The notes under the pieces are model-generated. The model saw nothing but the letters and a program-made list of their open reading frames with translations, did no database searches and was not told the DNA's origin. From Alkalihalobacillus sp. YIM B00296 (GTDB taxonomy: Bacteria; Bacillota; Bacilli; Bacillales; Fictibacillaceae), in assembly GCF_020179385.1 (NCBI RefSeq), contig NZ_JAIBLJ010000026.1, forward strand, positions 1 through 49,070: a stretch of DNA of 49,070 nucleotides. Direction: 5' to 3'. This document shows positions 25,750 through 33,733 of this stretch, one piece after another. A program made the position numbers and the translations under genes. Position 1 is the stretch's first letter. Each line of letters opens with the position of its first letter.

Positions 25750-26571
25750 ATGTCACAACCATATTTGATTGCCGTTGATCTCGACGGCACATTATTGAAA
25801 GATGATAAAACCGTATCCATACAAACAAAAAAGGTTTTGAAACAAGTAATGGAACATGGCCATCATGTCGTGATCTCAACCGGAAGGCCATACCGCGGTA
25901 GTGAACAATACTATTATGAACTTGGTCTAACTACACCTATTATCAACTTTAATGGTGCTTTCATCCATCACCCGAAAAATCCTGGATGGGGTCGCTTCCA
26001 TTCACCGATGGACATGGATGTGGCACAAAGCATCGTTGAAACCTGTTTGGAATTCGATGTGAAAAATGTGATTGCTGAAGTGCTTGATGACGTCTATTTG
26101 CATTACGAAGATGAATTTATTATCAATTCATTTTTAATCGACAAAACAAACCTCAATATAGGCAATCTGATACAAGTATTGCCACATAACCCGACTTCCA
26201 TTTTGGTTCGTCCACATGACCACCATGTAAAAGAATTGAGGGAGCTGCTCAAGGCTAAGCATGCTGAAGTCATCGACCATAGAGTATGGGGTGCTCCATG
26301 GAACATCATCGAAGTCGTAAAAGCTGGTTTGAACAAAGCAGTCGGTTTGAAACGAGTAGCTGAATCATTGAACATTCCACAAGAAAGGGTTATTGCTTTT
26401 GGGGATGAAGATAACGATTTGGAGATGATCGAATACGCAGGGCATGGGATTGCAATGGGTAATGCAATTCCTGAACTTAAAAATATTGCCAATGGAATCA
26501 CAAAATCCAATGAGGATGACGGAATCGCTTACTTCTTAGAAGATTTATTAGCTTTAAAGGAAAGTGTATAG
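25750..26571 (+). CDS. yitU: YitU-like HAD phosphatase (Cof family)
   Basis: A 273-residue HAD-superfamily hydrolase of the Cof/IIB type. Motif I is VDLDGTLL with the nucleophile Asp10 and the acid Asp12. Motif II is VISTGRP, motif III the Lys in KAGLNKAVGL, and motif IV FGDEDNDLEMI. The C2b cap lies between about residues 85 and 190. Such enzymes dephosphorylate small phosphorylated metabolites; in B. subtilis YitU is one of several FMN-precursor phosphatases, but the substrate here is inference. The ribosome site is AAGGAGG. Confidence 0.9.
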   Translation: MSQPYLIAVDLDGTLLKDDKTVSIQTKKVLKQVMEHGHHVVISTGRPYRGSEQYYYELGLTTPIINFNGAFIHHPKNPGWGRFHSPMDMDVAQSIVETCLEFDVKNVIAEVLDDVYLHYEDEFIINSFLIDKTNLNIGNLIQVLPHNPTSILVRPHDHHVKELRELLKAKHAEVIDHRVWGAPWNIIEVVKAGLNKAVGLKRVAESLNIPQERVIAFGDEDNDLEMIEYAGHGIAMGNAIPELKNIANGITKSNEDDGIAYFLEDLLALKESV

Positions 26572-26616
26572 AACCTCCTTTTGCGGAATACTAAATCATG
26601 AAGGGGGTTTACAATT

Positions 26617-26769
26617 ATGAGCAAGAAAAACCAATCAAAGCGTGCGGTTGAACAGGGTGCAGAACACGTTCAAAAAAATGATGCGTATGAAACCAGGACG
26701 ACCATGTCTGAAGCTGATCGAAATCGGCAAAAGGAACGATCTGAACTTCAAACAAGAGGTGGAGTATAA
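26617..26769 (+). CDS. 50-residue hydrophilic protein, unknown function
   Basis: The frame begins with ATG after an AAGGGGGTT ribosome site 45 nt downstream of yitU. It reads MSKKNQSKRAVEQGAEHVQKNDAYETRTTMSEADRNRQKERSELQTRGGV. It is highly charged, lacks hydrophobic segments and is probably disordered, like many small sporulation-related Bacillus proteins. I recognise no family. Its ribosome site can pair with AACCTCC at 26572-26578, which could modulate translation. Confidence 0.55.
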   Translation: MSKKNQSKRAVEQGAEHVQKNDAYETRTTMSEADRNRQKERSELQTRGGV

Positions 26770-26833
26770 CCCACGCTTCGGATTACCCAGAGGGCATTGA
26801 ATGCCTTTTGTGGTCATTTCTAATAAAGCTTTG

Positions 26834-26878
26834 TTAAATTTAAATAGTGAATTTCTCAAAAATCACTATTTAATTTAA
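26834..26878. repeat. AT-rich inverted repeat
   Basis: TTAAATTTAAATAGTGA (26834-26850) faces TCACTATTTAATTTAA (26863-26878). They are complementary apart from one missing base, around a 12-nt loop. It lies between two genes that converge. It lacks a G+C-rich stem, so it is not a typical terminator. Confidence 0.6.
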
Positions 26879-26879
26879 G

Positions 26880-26932
26880 GAAAAAGGACTGTACAGAACC
26901 ATCAAAATCGGCGTTGGTCCTGTCAGTCCTTT
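26880..26932 (-). terminator. Terminator of the SGNH hydrolase gene
   Basis: On the minus strand AAGGACTG pairs with CAGTCCTT and the inner CAGGACCA pairs with TGGTTCTG. A TTTTT tail follows. It begins 8 nt past the gene's stop. Confidence 0.8.
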
Positions 26933-26940
26933 CTATCCTT

Positions 26941-27510
26941 TCATACTGCTTTCACATAAATGCTCTTGACTTCATCTAAAATTAGTTCAGATAGGAATAA
27001 GTACGCTCTTTCATTGAAATGTAATCCATCTTGGGCAAGCATTTTTTCGTACAAGTTATTTTTAGTAAAATAAGTCCATAGGTCAATAAAGTGGCACCCA
27101 CGTTTAGATGCAATTTTTCTCACAGCTTCTGCATATTTTTGAAGTTCTTTATTGCTTCGTTTCTTTTGATTAGAATCGATGATCGGTGGTGGGCTGATAA
27201 TGATCGTCTTTTCTGCTGTTATCCGGTCGATCATGATTTCCAGATTCCGTTCAAATTCTTGCATGTTGATCCGCCTATGTTCACTCGCATCGTTCGATCC
27301 GAACAAGATGGTCACAAGGTCTGGTGAATGCCGTAATACATCATCTTGCAAACGTGCAAGTGCTGCCCTTGTCGTTTCACCCGAAATGCCAGAATTGACG
27401 ATTGTCCAATCTTTAAGGTTATTCCTCAACCGAGGCGTCAACTTTTCATAACCGTCTAAACTTTCTTCCATAGCAGTATGGCTATCTCCAAAACATACTA
27501 ATGTCGGCAA
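26941..27510 (-). CDS. SGNH/GDSL family hydrolase
   Basis: A small serine esterase of the SGNH fold, about 189 residues. Block I is VCFGDSHT with the nucleophile Ser. Block II has the oxyanion Gly in NSGISGETT, block III is LFGSNDA with the oxyanion Asn, and block V is QDGLHFNE with the catalytic Asp and His. The best start is a TTG at 27510 (LPTLVCFGDS), 8 nt after GGAGGGG; the frame opens 6 codons earlier. No signal peptide is seen, so it is probably cytoplasmic. The substrate is unknown. Confidence 0.85.
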   Translation of the reverse strand: MPTLVCFGDSHTAMEESLDGYEKLTPRLRNNLKDWTIVNSGISGETTRAALARLQDDVLRHSPDLVTILFGSNDASEHRRINMQEFERNLEIMIDRITAEKTIIISPPPIIDSNQKKRSNKELQKYAEAVRKIASKRGCHFIDLWTYFTKNNLYEKMLAQDGLHFNERAYLFLSELILDEVKSIYVKAV

Positions 27511-27534
27511 ATTCGTCCCCTCCTTCAACGTAGT

Positions 27535-28199
27535 TTAATCCAAGTCAATGTACTTAAACTTTCCAAACAAACTTTGAGGTTTTAGATTTGCTTCAAAATG
27601 GATCTTCTTATTGAATAGTGGACCACCGTAAGTGAATGTATGGAATTCTCCATGTTCGCCACAAGGATCGACGGAACTTGGAAGATGCAAAAGAAAGTCT
27701 TCATCAAAATCATTACCAATGAAAATTTCATCGACTTTATCTGTATCTATCCCACAGATGACAGCTTTGTATCCATGTGACAGAAATTTTGCGGTCAATT
27801 CACGGGTTGATCCTCTCCATAATGGAAAGGAAGCTTCCAGAGGGATATTGTTCAAAAGTGATTCTCGGTAGGCACGTAGATCTTCGAGAAAAATGTCCCC
27901 GAAAATGACTGAATTGAATCCCTGATCAATAAGTGAAGCAAAATGTTTATGTATTATATCCTGATATTCTATGTTTGAAGGTCTATGTGGTAAGGGAACC
28001 GGCAATAGCGGAATTCGAAGAGAGTTTGCTTGAGCTTATATCAAATCTATGTGTATCCCATGAAAAGGGACTCTGTTTGTCGTCTGATCATAAGTCGTAA
28101 AAAGGTAAGCAACATTTGTGTGATTTGACTCACGTATCTTATCGAGCGCCATCATCAGTCCTGGCCACCGCTCCAGAAAAGAACCGATCGGTTAACCAT
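27535..28199 (-). pseudogene. Broken Dph6-type PP-loop ATPase gene (adenine nucleotide alpha-hydrolase-like)
   Basis: The start at 28199 has a GGGGGG ribosome site and reads MVNRSVLFWSGGQD, the PP-loop opening of DUF71/diphthine-ammonia-ligase-like proteins (normally SGGKDS). A one-base loss near 28151-28160 then gives an immediate TGA. In the shifted frame the protein continues ALDKIRESNHTNVAYLFTTYDQTTNRVPFHGI, then meets a TAA at 28036-28038. After that it stays open to 27535, with the family's C-terminal VDPCGEHGEFHTFTYGGPLF. The last 156 codons look intact but have no start signal. A frameshift, a nonsense codon and the Lys-to-Gln change in the P-loop indicate decay. Sequencing error is possible for one lesion but not likely for all three. 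Confidence 0.85.
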
Positions 28200-28461
28200 T
28201 CCACCCCCCTTTTTCATCCTGGTTTATTGTTAAGAGAAAAACTTCTCCATGAGCAGCCAAATATTCTTTTACATATATATTCGAACGAATTTCCCACTTT
28301 CCGTACATGACGTGTTCGTGTATCCTTTTATATAGACGATGGTTCAACCGAAAAGGTTTCCTTTTTTAGGTAAAAAGTAAAATTTATCTTTAATGACCTT
28401 TTTGCAGGAATTAGAGCAGTTGACCTTGAATTAGGAAAGTGGGTCATAGGAGGGGTACACC

Positions 28462-28914
28462 ATGAAAATTTATGAAGTAGATCGAGAAATTTCCCATGCT
28501 ACAAGACAAAGTATTGCAAACCTATTAACGCAGCAACGAACCAGCCACGAAAATTCCGGAACATACGATCAAATATTGACGGGGATCCACCTTGCGCTTG
28601 AAGGCAGAGATACTGCTTATATCGTAGTCGCAGAAAGTGAAGAAGAGATTGTCGGAGTGGCCTTTTTTAACATCGGAGTCAGCTTAGCTCGTGGAGGGAA
28701 TTACATGTGGCTGAATGAGCTTTATGTTCAAGAGGACCAACGAAACAAAGGGATCGCCCGCAAATTATTGCTTCATGTGATCTATTGGGCTGAAAGAAAC
28801 GGGATCAGGTCGATCGAGCTTGAGACAGGAATCAATAACGCTGTCACCAAACACATCTACCATTCTCTTGGTTTCTATGAAGTTGTATCAAAACGTTACG
28901 GATTTTCTTTTTAA
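28462..28914 (+). CDS. GNAT family N-acetyltransferase
   Basis: A 150-residue acetyl-CoA-dependent acetyltransferase. The central sheet runs through YIVVAESEEEIVGVAFFNIGVS and MWLNELYVQEDQRNKGIARKLL, the latter carrying the acetyl-CoA pyrophosphate-binding Q/R-x-x-G-x-A signature. The C-terminal NNAVTKHIYHSLGFYEV is typical of motif B. The substrate cannot be told. A strong AGGAGG ribosome site precedes the ATG. It is followed 53 nt later by the NifU-N-like gene on the same strand. Confidence 0.88.
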   Translation: MKIYEVDREISHATRQSIANLLTQQRTSHENSGTYDQILTGIHLALEGRDTAYIVVAESEEEIVGVAFFNIGVSLARGGNYMWLNELYVQEDQRNKGIARKLLLHVIYWAERNGIRSIELETGINNAVTKHIYHSLGFYEVVSKRYGFSF

Positions 28915-28967
28915 GATCCATCAATTTTGCTACAATCGAATTAATGAATGAAGGGAGCAATGAAACA

Positions 28968-29228
28968 ATGGCAATTGAATTTACAATCGACCCAACACCA
29001 AATCCGAATGCACTTAAATTTTCAGCAAATCAACCTTTATTTGACGGGAGACTTTCTTACCGGCAAGGTGATGCTCCTGAAGATAAAGTTGCTTCGGCAC
29101 TACTCGAAATCGAAGGCGTGGAATCGATCTTCGGGTTCCAAGATTTCATCACAGTGAACAAAACGCCTGACGGTGATTGGGATCTGATCGTACCTAAAGT
29201 ACAAGAAGTATTTCAAAATTCATATTGA
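28968..29228 (+). CDS. Nfu/NifU N-terminal domain-like scaffold protein
   Basis: An 86-residue protein, MAIEFTIDPTPNPNALKFSANQPLFDG..., matching the N-terminal domain of Nfu1-type iron-sulfur scaffolds (TPNPNALKF signature; GVESIFGFQDFITVNKTPDGDWD). It lacks the C-terminal domain with the CxxC cluster-binding motif, so it cannot itself hold a cluster in the usual way. The ATG at 28968 has an AAGGGAG site; an in-frame ATG eight codons earlier is possible. Single-domain versions are common in Bacillaceae. Confidence 0.82.
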   Translation: MAIEFTIDPTPNPNALKFSANQPLFDGRLSYRQGDAPEDKVASALLEIEGVESIFGFQDFITVNKTPDGDWDLIVPKVQEVFQNSY

Positions 29229-29375
29229 AAAACTCAAAGTCTAACCAATAACATTCAGCAGACACCATAGACCTTATCTGGTAAAATTCACTCAAATCAG
29301 CAGCCTTTTACTAAATTAACGGAATAGCTGTCCTCTAAATTCATGTACAGAACGAATCGCTGTTTCGGGTAATGC

Positions 29376-29494
29376 ATAAGAAATTGCAAACGCCCTGTCT
29401 GTCCAGTCACGAAGGTCACTGGAAGTCCAAAGAGGAGGCTGTGAGCGCCACAGGAGGACTGAAGTGATCCAAGTAGTTGGGCGTTGGAGCTAGC
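29376..29494. repeat. Interspersed intergenic repeat, copy 3
   Basis: The shortest, cleanest copy at about 119 bp. The ends AACGCCC (29389-29395) and GGGCGTT (29479-29485) are complementary. CCAGT and ACTGG (29403-29407, 29418-29422) form an inner hairpin. It shares GGAAGTCC, GAGGAGGCT, CAGGAGGACTGAAGTGATCC and GGAGCTAG with copy 2. Confidence 0.9.
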
Positions 29495-29521
29495 CAACAC
29501 TTCATCAAAACAATTTTCTTC

Positions 29522-29570
29522 CAAAAAAGGAAAACCCATGGAGCTTTTGTCCTTGGGTTTTCCTTTTCAA
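29522..29570 (-). terminator. Terminator of yitT
   Basis: On the minus strand GGAAAACCCA pairs perfectly with TGGGTTTTCC across a 15-nt loop. TTTTTTGG follows. It begins 5 nt past the yitT stop. Confidence 0.88.
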
Positions 29571-29574
29571 AAGA

Positions 29575-30417
29575 TCAATCCTGCCTGAAGAATCCGAAGA
29601 TCCCTGTCGTATTGACGATGTTCGTGAATGCATGTGGATCGACTTCCTTTATGGCTTGTTCCAGATCATACAATTCATAACGGGTTACGACGATGATCAG
29701 AAGCTCTTTATCCTCATCCGTAAACCCACCTTTTGCAGGAATTTTGGTAATGCCGCGAACCATTTTTTGATGGACCGCTTGCTGGATTTCCTTCCCCTTC
29801 TTCGTAATGATCATTGCAGTCAGTTTTTCATGGCGGGTATGGATGACATCGATGACACGTGAGGTTACATAGAGAGTCACGAGTGTATATAAGGCTTTTT
29901 CCCATCCGTATAATAACCCAGCTGTTAAAATGATCGCTGCATTTAGAGTAAAGAAATAGCTACCGATTGGCCGGTCTTTCATACGGGAAAGCACCATCGC
30001 TATAATATCCATCCCCCCTGTCGAGGCACCCCATTTCAAGGTGAAACCAATCCCGACCGCAGCGATGACACCGCCAAAAACAGCGTTCAACAGTATGTCC
30101 TCTGAAATGACTTTTATAGGTATGATTTCAAGGGAAAAAGTTGTAGCAGCAACGCTGACGATACTATAGAAGGTGAAAGATTTACCAACCTTCATCCAAC
30201 CTAGAATCGCTACAGGAATATTCAAGATGAACAATAAGATACCAGTTGATACCGGAACAGGTGTATTACGCAAGATACCAGCGAGTAATTGGGCAATCCC
30301 CGTGAATCCGCTGGCATAGACGTTTGCTGGAATCAAGAAGTAATTAAGTGATACAGCACCGAGTACGGCACCTATCAAAATGAATAAGATTTTTTTGAGT
30401 TCAGTAACGAACGACAT
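29575..30417 (-). CDS. yitT: YitT family membrane protein (DUF161/DUF2179)
   Basis: A 280-residue membrane protein with about five to six N-terminal membrane segments (DUF161 type: GAVLGAVSLNYFLIPANVYASGFTGIAQLLAG, and later GFTLKWGASTGGMDIIAMVLSR). A C-terminal cytoplasmic DUF2179 domain follows from about residue 215 (TAMIITKKGKEIQQAVHQKMVRGITKIPAKGGFTDEDKELLIIVVTRYE). The chosen ATG has an AAGGG site and gives the same length as B. subtilis YitT; the frame opens six codons earlier. The molecular function is unknown. It is divergent from yitS. Confidence 0.9.
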   Translation of the reverse strand: MSFVTELKKILFILIGAVLGAVSLNYFLIPANVYASGFTGIAQLLAGILRNTPVPVSTGILLFILNIPVAILGWMKVGKSFTFYSIVSVAATTFSLEIIPIKVISEDILLNAVFGGVIAAVGIGFTLKWGASTGGMDIIAMVLSRMKDRPIGSYFFTLNAAIILTAGLLYGWEKALYTLVTLYVTSRVIDVIHTRHEKLTAMIITKKGKEIQQAVHQKMVRGITKIPAKGGFTDEDKELLIIVVTRYELYDLEQAIKEVDPHAFTNIVNTTGIFGFFRQD

Positions 30418-30515
30418 GTGCATCCCTTCTTTCATCTCCTAGTAGAACGTACTATTTTTAACAGATGTTGTTTCGATTTGTCAATAGAATTTTTCCAACA
30501 AAAATCAACATATCA

Positions 30516-30544
30516 TTGCTTTTTACACTTGCCGAGGCTACACT
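30516..30544 (+). promoter_or_regulatory. Putative promoter of yitS
   Basis: TTGCTT (30516-30521) and TACACT (30539-30544) with a 17-bp spacer lie about 42 nt before the yitS ATG. This is a moderate match to a vegetative promoter. Confidence 0.4.
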
Positions 30545-30586
30545 TAGAGAAAAGTCGTAAATGCAACGAACATGTGAGGTGTAAAA

Positions 30587-31456
30587 ATGGCTATTCAATT
30601 GATTGTCGATACTGGTTGCGACCTTCCCCAGCACGTGATTGATGAGCAGAGGATCGAGGTTCTCCCTTTAGTGGTTCATGTGAATGATGAAGAATATTAT
30701 GACAAGGAATCCATTCAACCAACGAGGCTTTACACTTTGATGAGAGACGGAGCAGCTCCAAAGACCTCTCAAGTCCCTCCCGACCGTATGAAGGCCCTAT
30801 TTGAAAAGGTTGCTGAAAACGGACAACCAGCAATCTATATTACATTGTCATCTGAATTATCCGGTACATATCAAACAGCCTGCCTCGTCAGGGATCAATT
30901 GCACGATGATGGGGTAAAAACAAACATGACAATCATCGACTCGAAAAGTGCTTCGCTCGGTTACGGTTTAGTTGCTTATTATGTAGCACGGGCGATTAAT
31001 GACGGCTCTGATGATATGGATGCTCTCGTTACTTACACACATACCCTAATCGACAAAATTAAACACATCTTCACTGTAGATGATCTAGAGTATCTGGTAC
31101 GCGGTGGCCGTGTATCGAAAACAGCTGGATTCGTCGGTGGTTTACTTAAAATAAAGCCGATCCTTCATATGGAAGATGGGAAGCTTTTCCCTCTTGAAAA
31201 AGTAAGAGGAAGCAAGAAAGTGCTCTCTAGACTCATCGAGTTGATTGAAGAGAACAGCAATGAGCTTGAAAATCAAACAGTCGCCATCTCTCATGCTGAT
31301 GATCTGACACGGGCAAACGAACTCAAAGACATGATTGAAAATACATTCAAGGTTAAAAACGTGATGGTCAATACGATCGGTTGCGCCATCGGGGCCCACG
31401 CTGGTCCTGGGACGCTGGCTGTCTTCTTCTTGAATGAGTCCCCTGGCCTCGAATAA
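30587..31456 (+). CDS. yitS: DegV family fatty-acid-binding protein (YitS)
   Basis: A 289-residue DegV/FakB-fold protein. Such proteins bind fatty acids and, with the FakA kinase, present them for phosphorylation. The opening IQLIVDTGCDLPQHVIDE, the TSQVPPDRM segment (SQPS-type motif), ITLSSELSGTYQTA, the IDSKSASLGYGLVAYYVARA core and the final GCAIGAHAGPGTLAVFFL are all conserved family features. It lies divergent from yitT as expected for the yit locus. Which fatty acid it binds cannot be told. Confidence 0.9.
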   Translation: MAIQLIVDTGCDLPQHVIDEQRIEVLPLVVHVNDEEYYDKESIQPTRLYTLMRDGAAPKTSQVPPDRMKALFEKVAENGQPAIYITLSSELSGTYQTACLVRDQLHDDGVKTNMTIIDSKSASLGYGLVAYYVARAINDGSDDMDALVTYTHTLIDKIKHIFTVDDLEYLVRGGRVSKTAGFVGGLLKIKPILHMEDGKLFPLEKVRGSKKVLSRLIELIEENSNELENQTVAISHADDLTRANELKDMIENTFKVKNVMVNTIGCAIGAHAGPGTLAVFFLNESPGLE

Positions 31457-31512
31457 ATCCTCAGGTAAACGTCAAACCTAATGTGTGAGGATGGCCACAA
31501 GGAGGGATCACC

Positions 31513-31644
31513 ATGTCCAATACAAAAGACAACGATAAGAAAAAGCGTGACAATCAAGCACATCAAGAGCTGAAGAATAAAATGGAACAAGCGAATATCA
31601 GTAAAGGAACCCGACAATATTCTAAGAAAACGGATCATTTATAA
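31513..31644 (+). CDS. DUF3941-like 43-residue protein
   Basis: The frame reads MSNTKDNDKKKRDNQAHQELKNKMEQANISKGTRQYSKKTDHL after an AAGGAGGGATCACC ribosome site. The C-terminal QYSKKTDHL is what I recall as the hallmark of DUF3941. The protein is very hydrophilic, and its function is unknown. It follows yitS by 56 nt and ends at a clear terminator, so it may be cotranscribed. Confidence 0.7.
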   Translation: MSNTKDNDKKKRDNQAHQELKNKMEQANISKGTRQYSKKTDHL

Positions 31645-31654
31645 AGGATTATAA

Positions 31655-31687
31655 GGAGGCTGCCTGATGAAGGTCAGCCTCTTTTTC
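31655..31687 (+). terminator. Terminator after yitS and the DUF3941-like gene
   Basis: GAGGCTG (31656-31662) pairs with CAGCCTC (31675-31681), with inner CC/GG pairing, and TTTTT follows. It lies between two convergent genes. Confidence 0.88.
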
Positions 31688-31690
31688 CAG

Positions 31691-32191
31691 CTACCTTCCT
31701 TTATGAATTGTTCTCAATTTGCTTAGCGCACATTTTCTCCAGGAACGGACTGTCTCATAAGAAACACCTTCCCTTTGCGCCAACTCCTTTATACTTTCCT
31801 GCTGTAAAATTATTGCATTTACATATAGTCGTTCCCGATCAGAAAGATTTTGAACATAATCTTTAATGATAAGGTCGTCGAGGAAAGGAACGATGAAAGA
31901 ATTCTGCTCTTCCAGGGAGCGGCCCTCTACCTCGACAACTTCTAATCTCTTCTTGTTCAATATTTGTAGGAATCTTCCAGAAACATATCTGCTTGCAAAT
32001 GCCGGAAAATGTCCCTTTTCGATATCGAATCGTTCATAGGCTTCCCAAAGCGCAATCCGTCCAATCTGATACATTTCATCGAATTCTTGTTGCTTAGAAT
32101 ATCTTCTTATCATGGATTTGATAAGGGGATCGAAATTGTTGAGTACTTTTTCAAACGGTTCTTTCAAGACGAACTCCAATCTTGAAAGCAT
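31691..32191 (-). CDS. Sigma-70 family RNA polymerase sigma factor, orphan
   Basis: A 166-residue two-domain sigma factor. Region 2 spans about residues 15-85 (FDPLIKSMIRRYSKQQEFDEMYQIGRIALWEAYERFDIEKGHFPAFASRYVSGRFLQILNKKR). Region 4 spans about 112-160 (LSDRERLYVNAIILQQESIKELAQREGVSYETVRSWRKCALSKLR), a helix-turn-helix. The size is that of ECF-like or late-competence/stress alternative factors. No anti-sigma gene is adjacent: it lies alone between the DUF3941 terminator and the terminator of the ATP-grasp gene. Its promoter targets are unknown. Confidence 0.85.
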   Translation of the reverse strand: MLSRLEFVLKEPFEKVLNNFDPLIKSMIRRYSKQQEFDEMYQIGRIALWEAYERFDIEKGHFPAFASRYVSGRFLQILNKKRLEVVEVEGRSLEEQNSFIVPFLDDLIIKDYVQNLSDRERLYVNAIILQQESIKELAQREGVSYETVRSWRKCALSKLRTIHKGR

Positions 32192-32378
32192 GCTTCCTGA
32201 GTAATTCCGCGGTATTTCGATCTTACTGGAAACAGGTGGGCTACTGCATATTCCATAATATAGATTTATTGGTGACCATGCCGCCGGTATGATTGAATGT
32301 AAATCGCAAATCCCTTTTTTCGGAGCTCTTAAAAGTGAGTAATCATGATTCTGCTGAGCCTTTCGTTTGCTTTAAACC

Positions 32379-32408
32379 AAAAAAAAGAAGCCAGTGGGAT
32401 GTACTGGC
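32379..32408 (-). terminator. Terminator of the kinase/ATP-grasp operon
   Basis: On the minus strand GCCAGT pairs with ACTGGC across a 7-nt loop, then TTCTTTTTTTT. It begins 42 nt past the ATP-grasp stop. Confidence 0.8.
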
Positions 32409-32450
32409 CCCTTATTGCACATATCATAAGCAGGTTCTTTCGTTTTCAGC

Positions 32451-33719
32451 TTAACATGGGCAGTAATAGGATCGTTTAGCAAAAGAATTTTGTATTTGTT
32501 GATAAGCTGGATCGGGATCGTCCAGAGATTCTACCGCTGTTGTGATCAATTGGCTGTCGTCATAGCGTTTAAGGATGATTTCCATCCACTCTTCTTTTGT
32601 AAGGACATCCCCTTCAAAAAGCCCTTGATGAGAAGATTTCAATTTTTGATAGTCATTCAGATAGACCCATTTCCTCCCGATTTCTGGTTCAAGGTTGGAA
32701 TATGGTTCGCCATTGTTATAAGAATAGAGGAGGTGAGGCAGATTGACACCACAAGCGATTGGCAAGCCGATCCATTTCCAAGGTCTCGTATTGATATCTA
32801 ATAGTTTATATTCTCCATCTTCTTCATCGAAAATGAACTCACACTCTGCAATTCCTTCATACGAAAATTCCTTCAACACAGCTACTGCCCGATCGGTCAA
32901 TCCAGGTGCTTCAATCGACTCGACAAGACAAGTAGTCCCCGCCTTAGGTGGATAGATTTCCAGCCTCTGTCCAGATAATGTTCCTCGGACTGCCTGATCA
33001 CCGTCCATATAGACTACCACGGTCACATAGCCATCCCGGCTTACATTCACAAATTCCTGGGCAATCAAATCCAGTCCCGCTTGTTTGGCTGCATCAGTCT
33101 TTTCATTAAACTCACTTTGGTTTTGTACAACAAATAATCCTTCCTGGAATTCATCATAAAAGGCACGCTTATTGATCGGTTTAAGTACCATCGGAAAAGA
33201 AAGCTCCTCAATGATCGTTTTGCAGTTTGACTCTTTGATGACCTCGTACTCCGGTACTGGAACGTTCAACTCCGCTGCGCGTTTGTATAACTGGGATTTA
33301 TCGAGTATTTGTTCAATTGTTTTAAAGTCTGAAAAAGGCCATATGTAAAACTCCGATAACTCATCTGCATATTTCGCCAGAGAGAGTGCCCACTCGTCCA
33401 TTGATGGGATCAAGATACATTTCTCTTTAAAGGCAGGTCCGATATCAAGCAGATACTGGACAAAGGCTTTCTCGGCGATCACGGGATTCGGACAGACGCC
33501 ACGCAGAGTGACATATTTCGAAGCGAAGCCAAGTCCTCGGTCCTCCCTGTCAAGTGCGATGACAGGGATTCCTTCCCGGCCTAATCCTCTTGCAACAGCT
33601 AATCCAGTAATGTGGGCATTACAGATTAAAACCGGACGTTGTTGTTTTATCAATCCATTACTCTCGATCGCTTGCTTCAATTCAATTGCGTTGTAGTATA
33701 TCGTCTTGTTGATCTCCAT
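32451..33719 (-). CDS. ATP-grasp carboxylate-amine ligase-like protein
   Basis: A 422-residue ATP-grasp enzyme. Residues about 30-130 form the pre-ATP-grasp Rossmann-like domain (PVLICNAHITGLAVARGLGREGIPVIALDRE). The ATP-grasp core follows: the ATP-binding Lys in FPMVLKPINKR, QEFVNVSRDGYVTVVVYMDG, and the metal-binding Glu/Asn segment GIAECEFIFDEEDGEYKLLDINTRPWKW. Such enzymes ligate a carboxylate to an amine via an acyl-phosphate. The substrate is unknown. The C-terminus ends in YYCPC. The ATG has an AAAGGAG site and lies 14 nt after the histidine kinase stop, so the two are cotranscribed. Confidence 0.8.
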   Translation of the reverse strand: MEINKTIYYNAIELKQAIESNGLIKQQRPVLICNAHITGLAVARGLGREGIPVIALDREDRGLGFASKYVTLRGVCPNPVIAEKAFVQYLLDIGPAFKEKCILIPSMDEWALSLAKYADELSEFYIWPFSDFKTIEQILDKSQLYKRAAELNVPVPEYEVIKESNCKTIIEELSFPMVLKPINKRAFYDEFQEGLFVVQNQSEFNEKTDAAKQAGLDLIAQEFVNVSRDGYVTVVVYMDGDQAVRGTLSGQRLEIYPPKAGTTCLVESIEAPGLTDRAVAVLKEFSYEGIAECEFIFDEEDGEYKLLDINTRPWKWIGLPIACGVNLPHLLYSYNNGEPYSNLEPEIGRKWVYLNDYQKLKSSHQGLFEGDVLTKEEWMEIILKRYDDSQLITTAVESLDDPDPAYQQIQNSFAKRSYYCPC

Positions 33720-33733
33720 TGCGCTCTCCTTTC

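Noticed and set aside
32192-32378. Possible small gene upstream of the sigma factor gene
   Set aside because: No start codon with ribosome site and open frame beyond a few codons was found on either strand.
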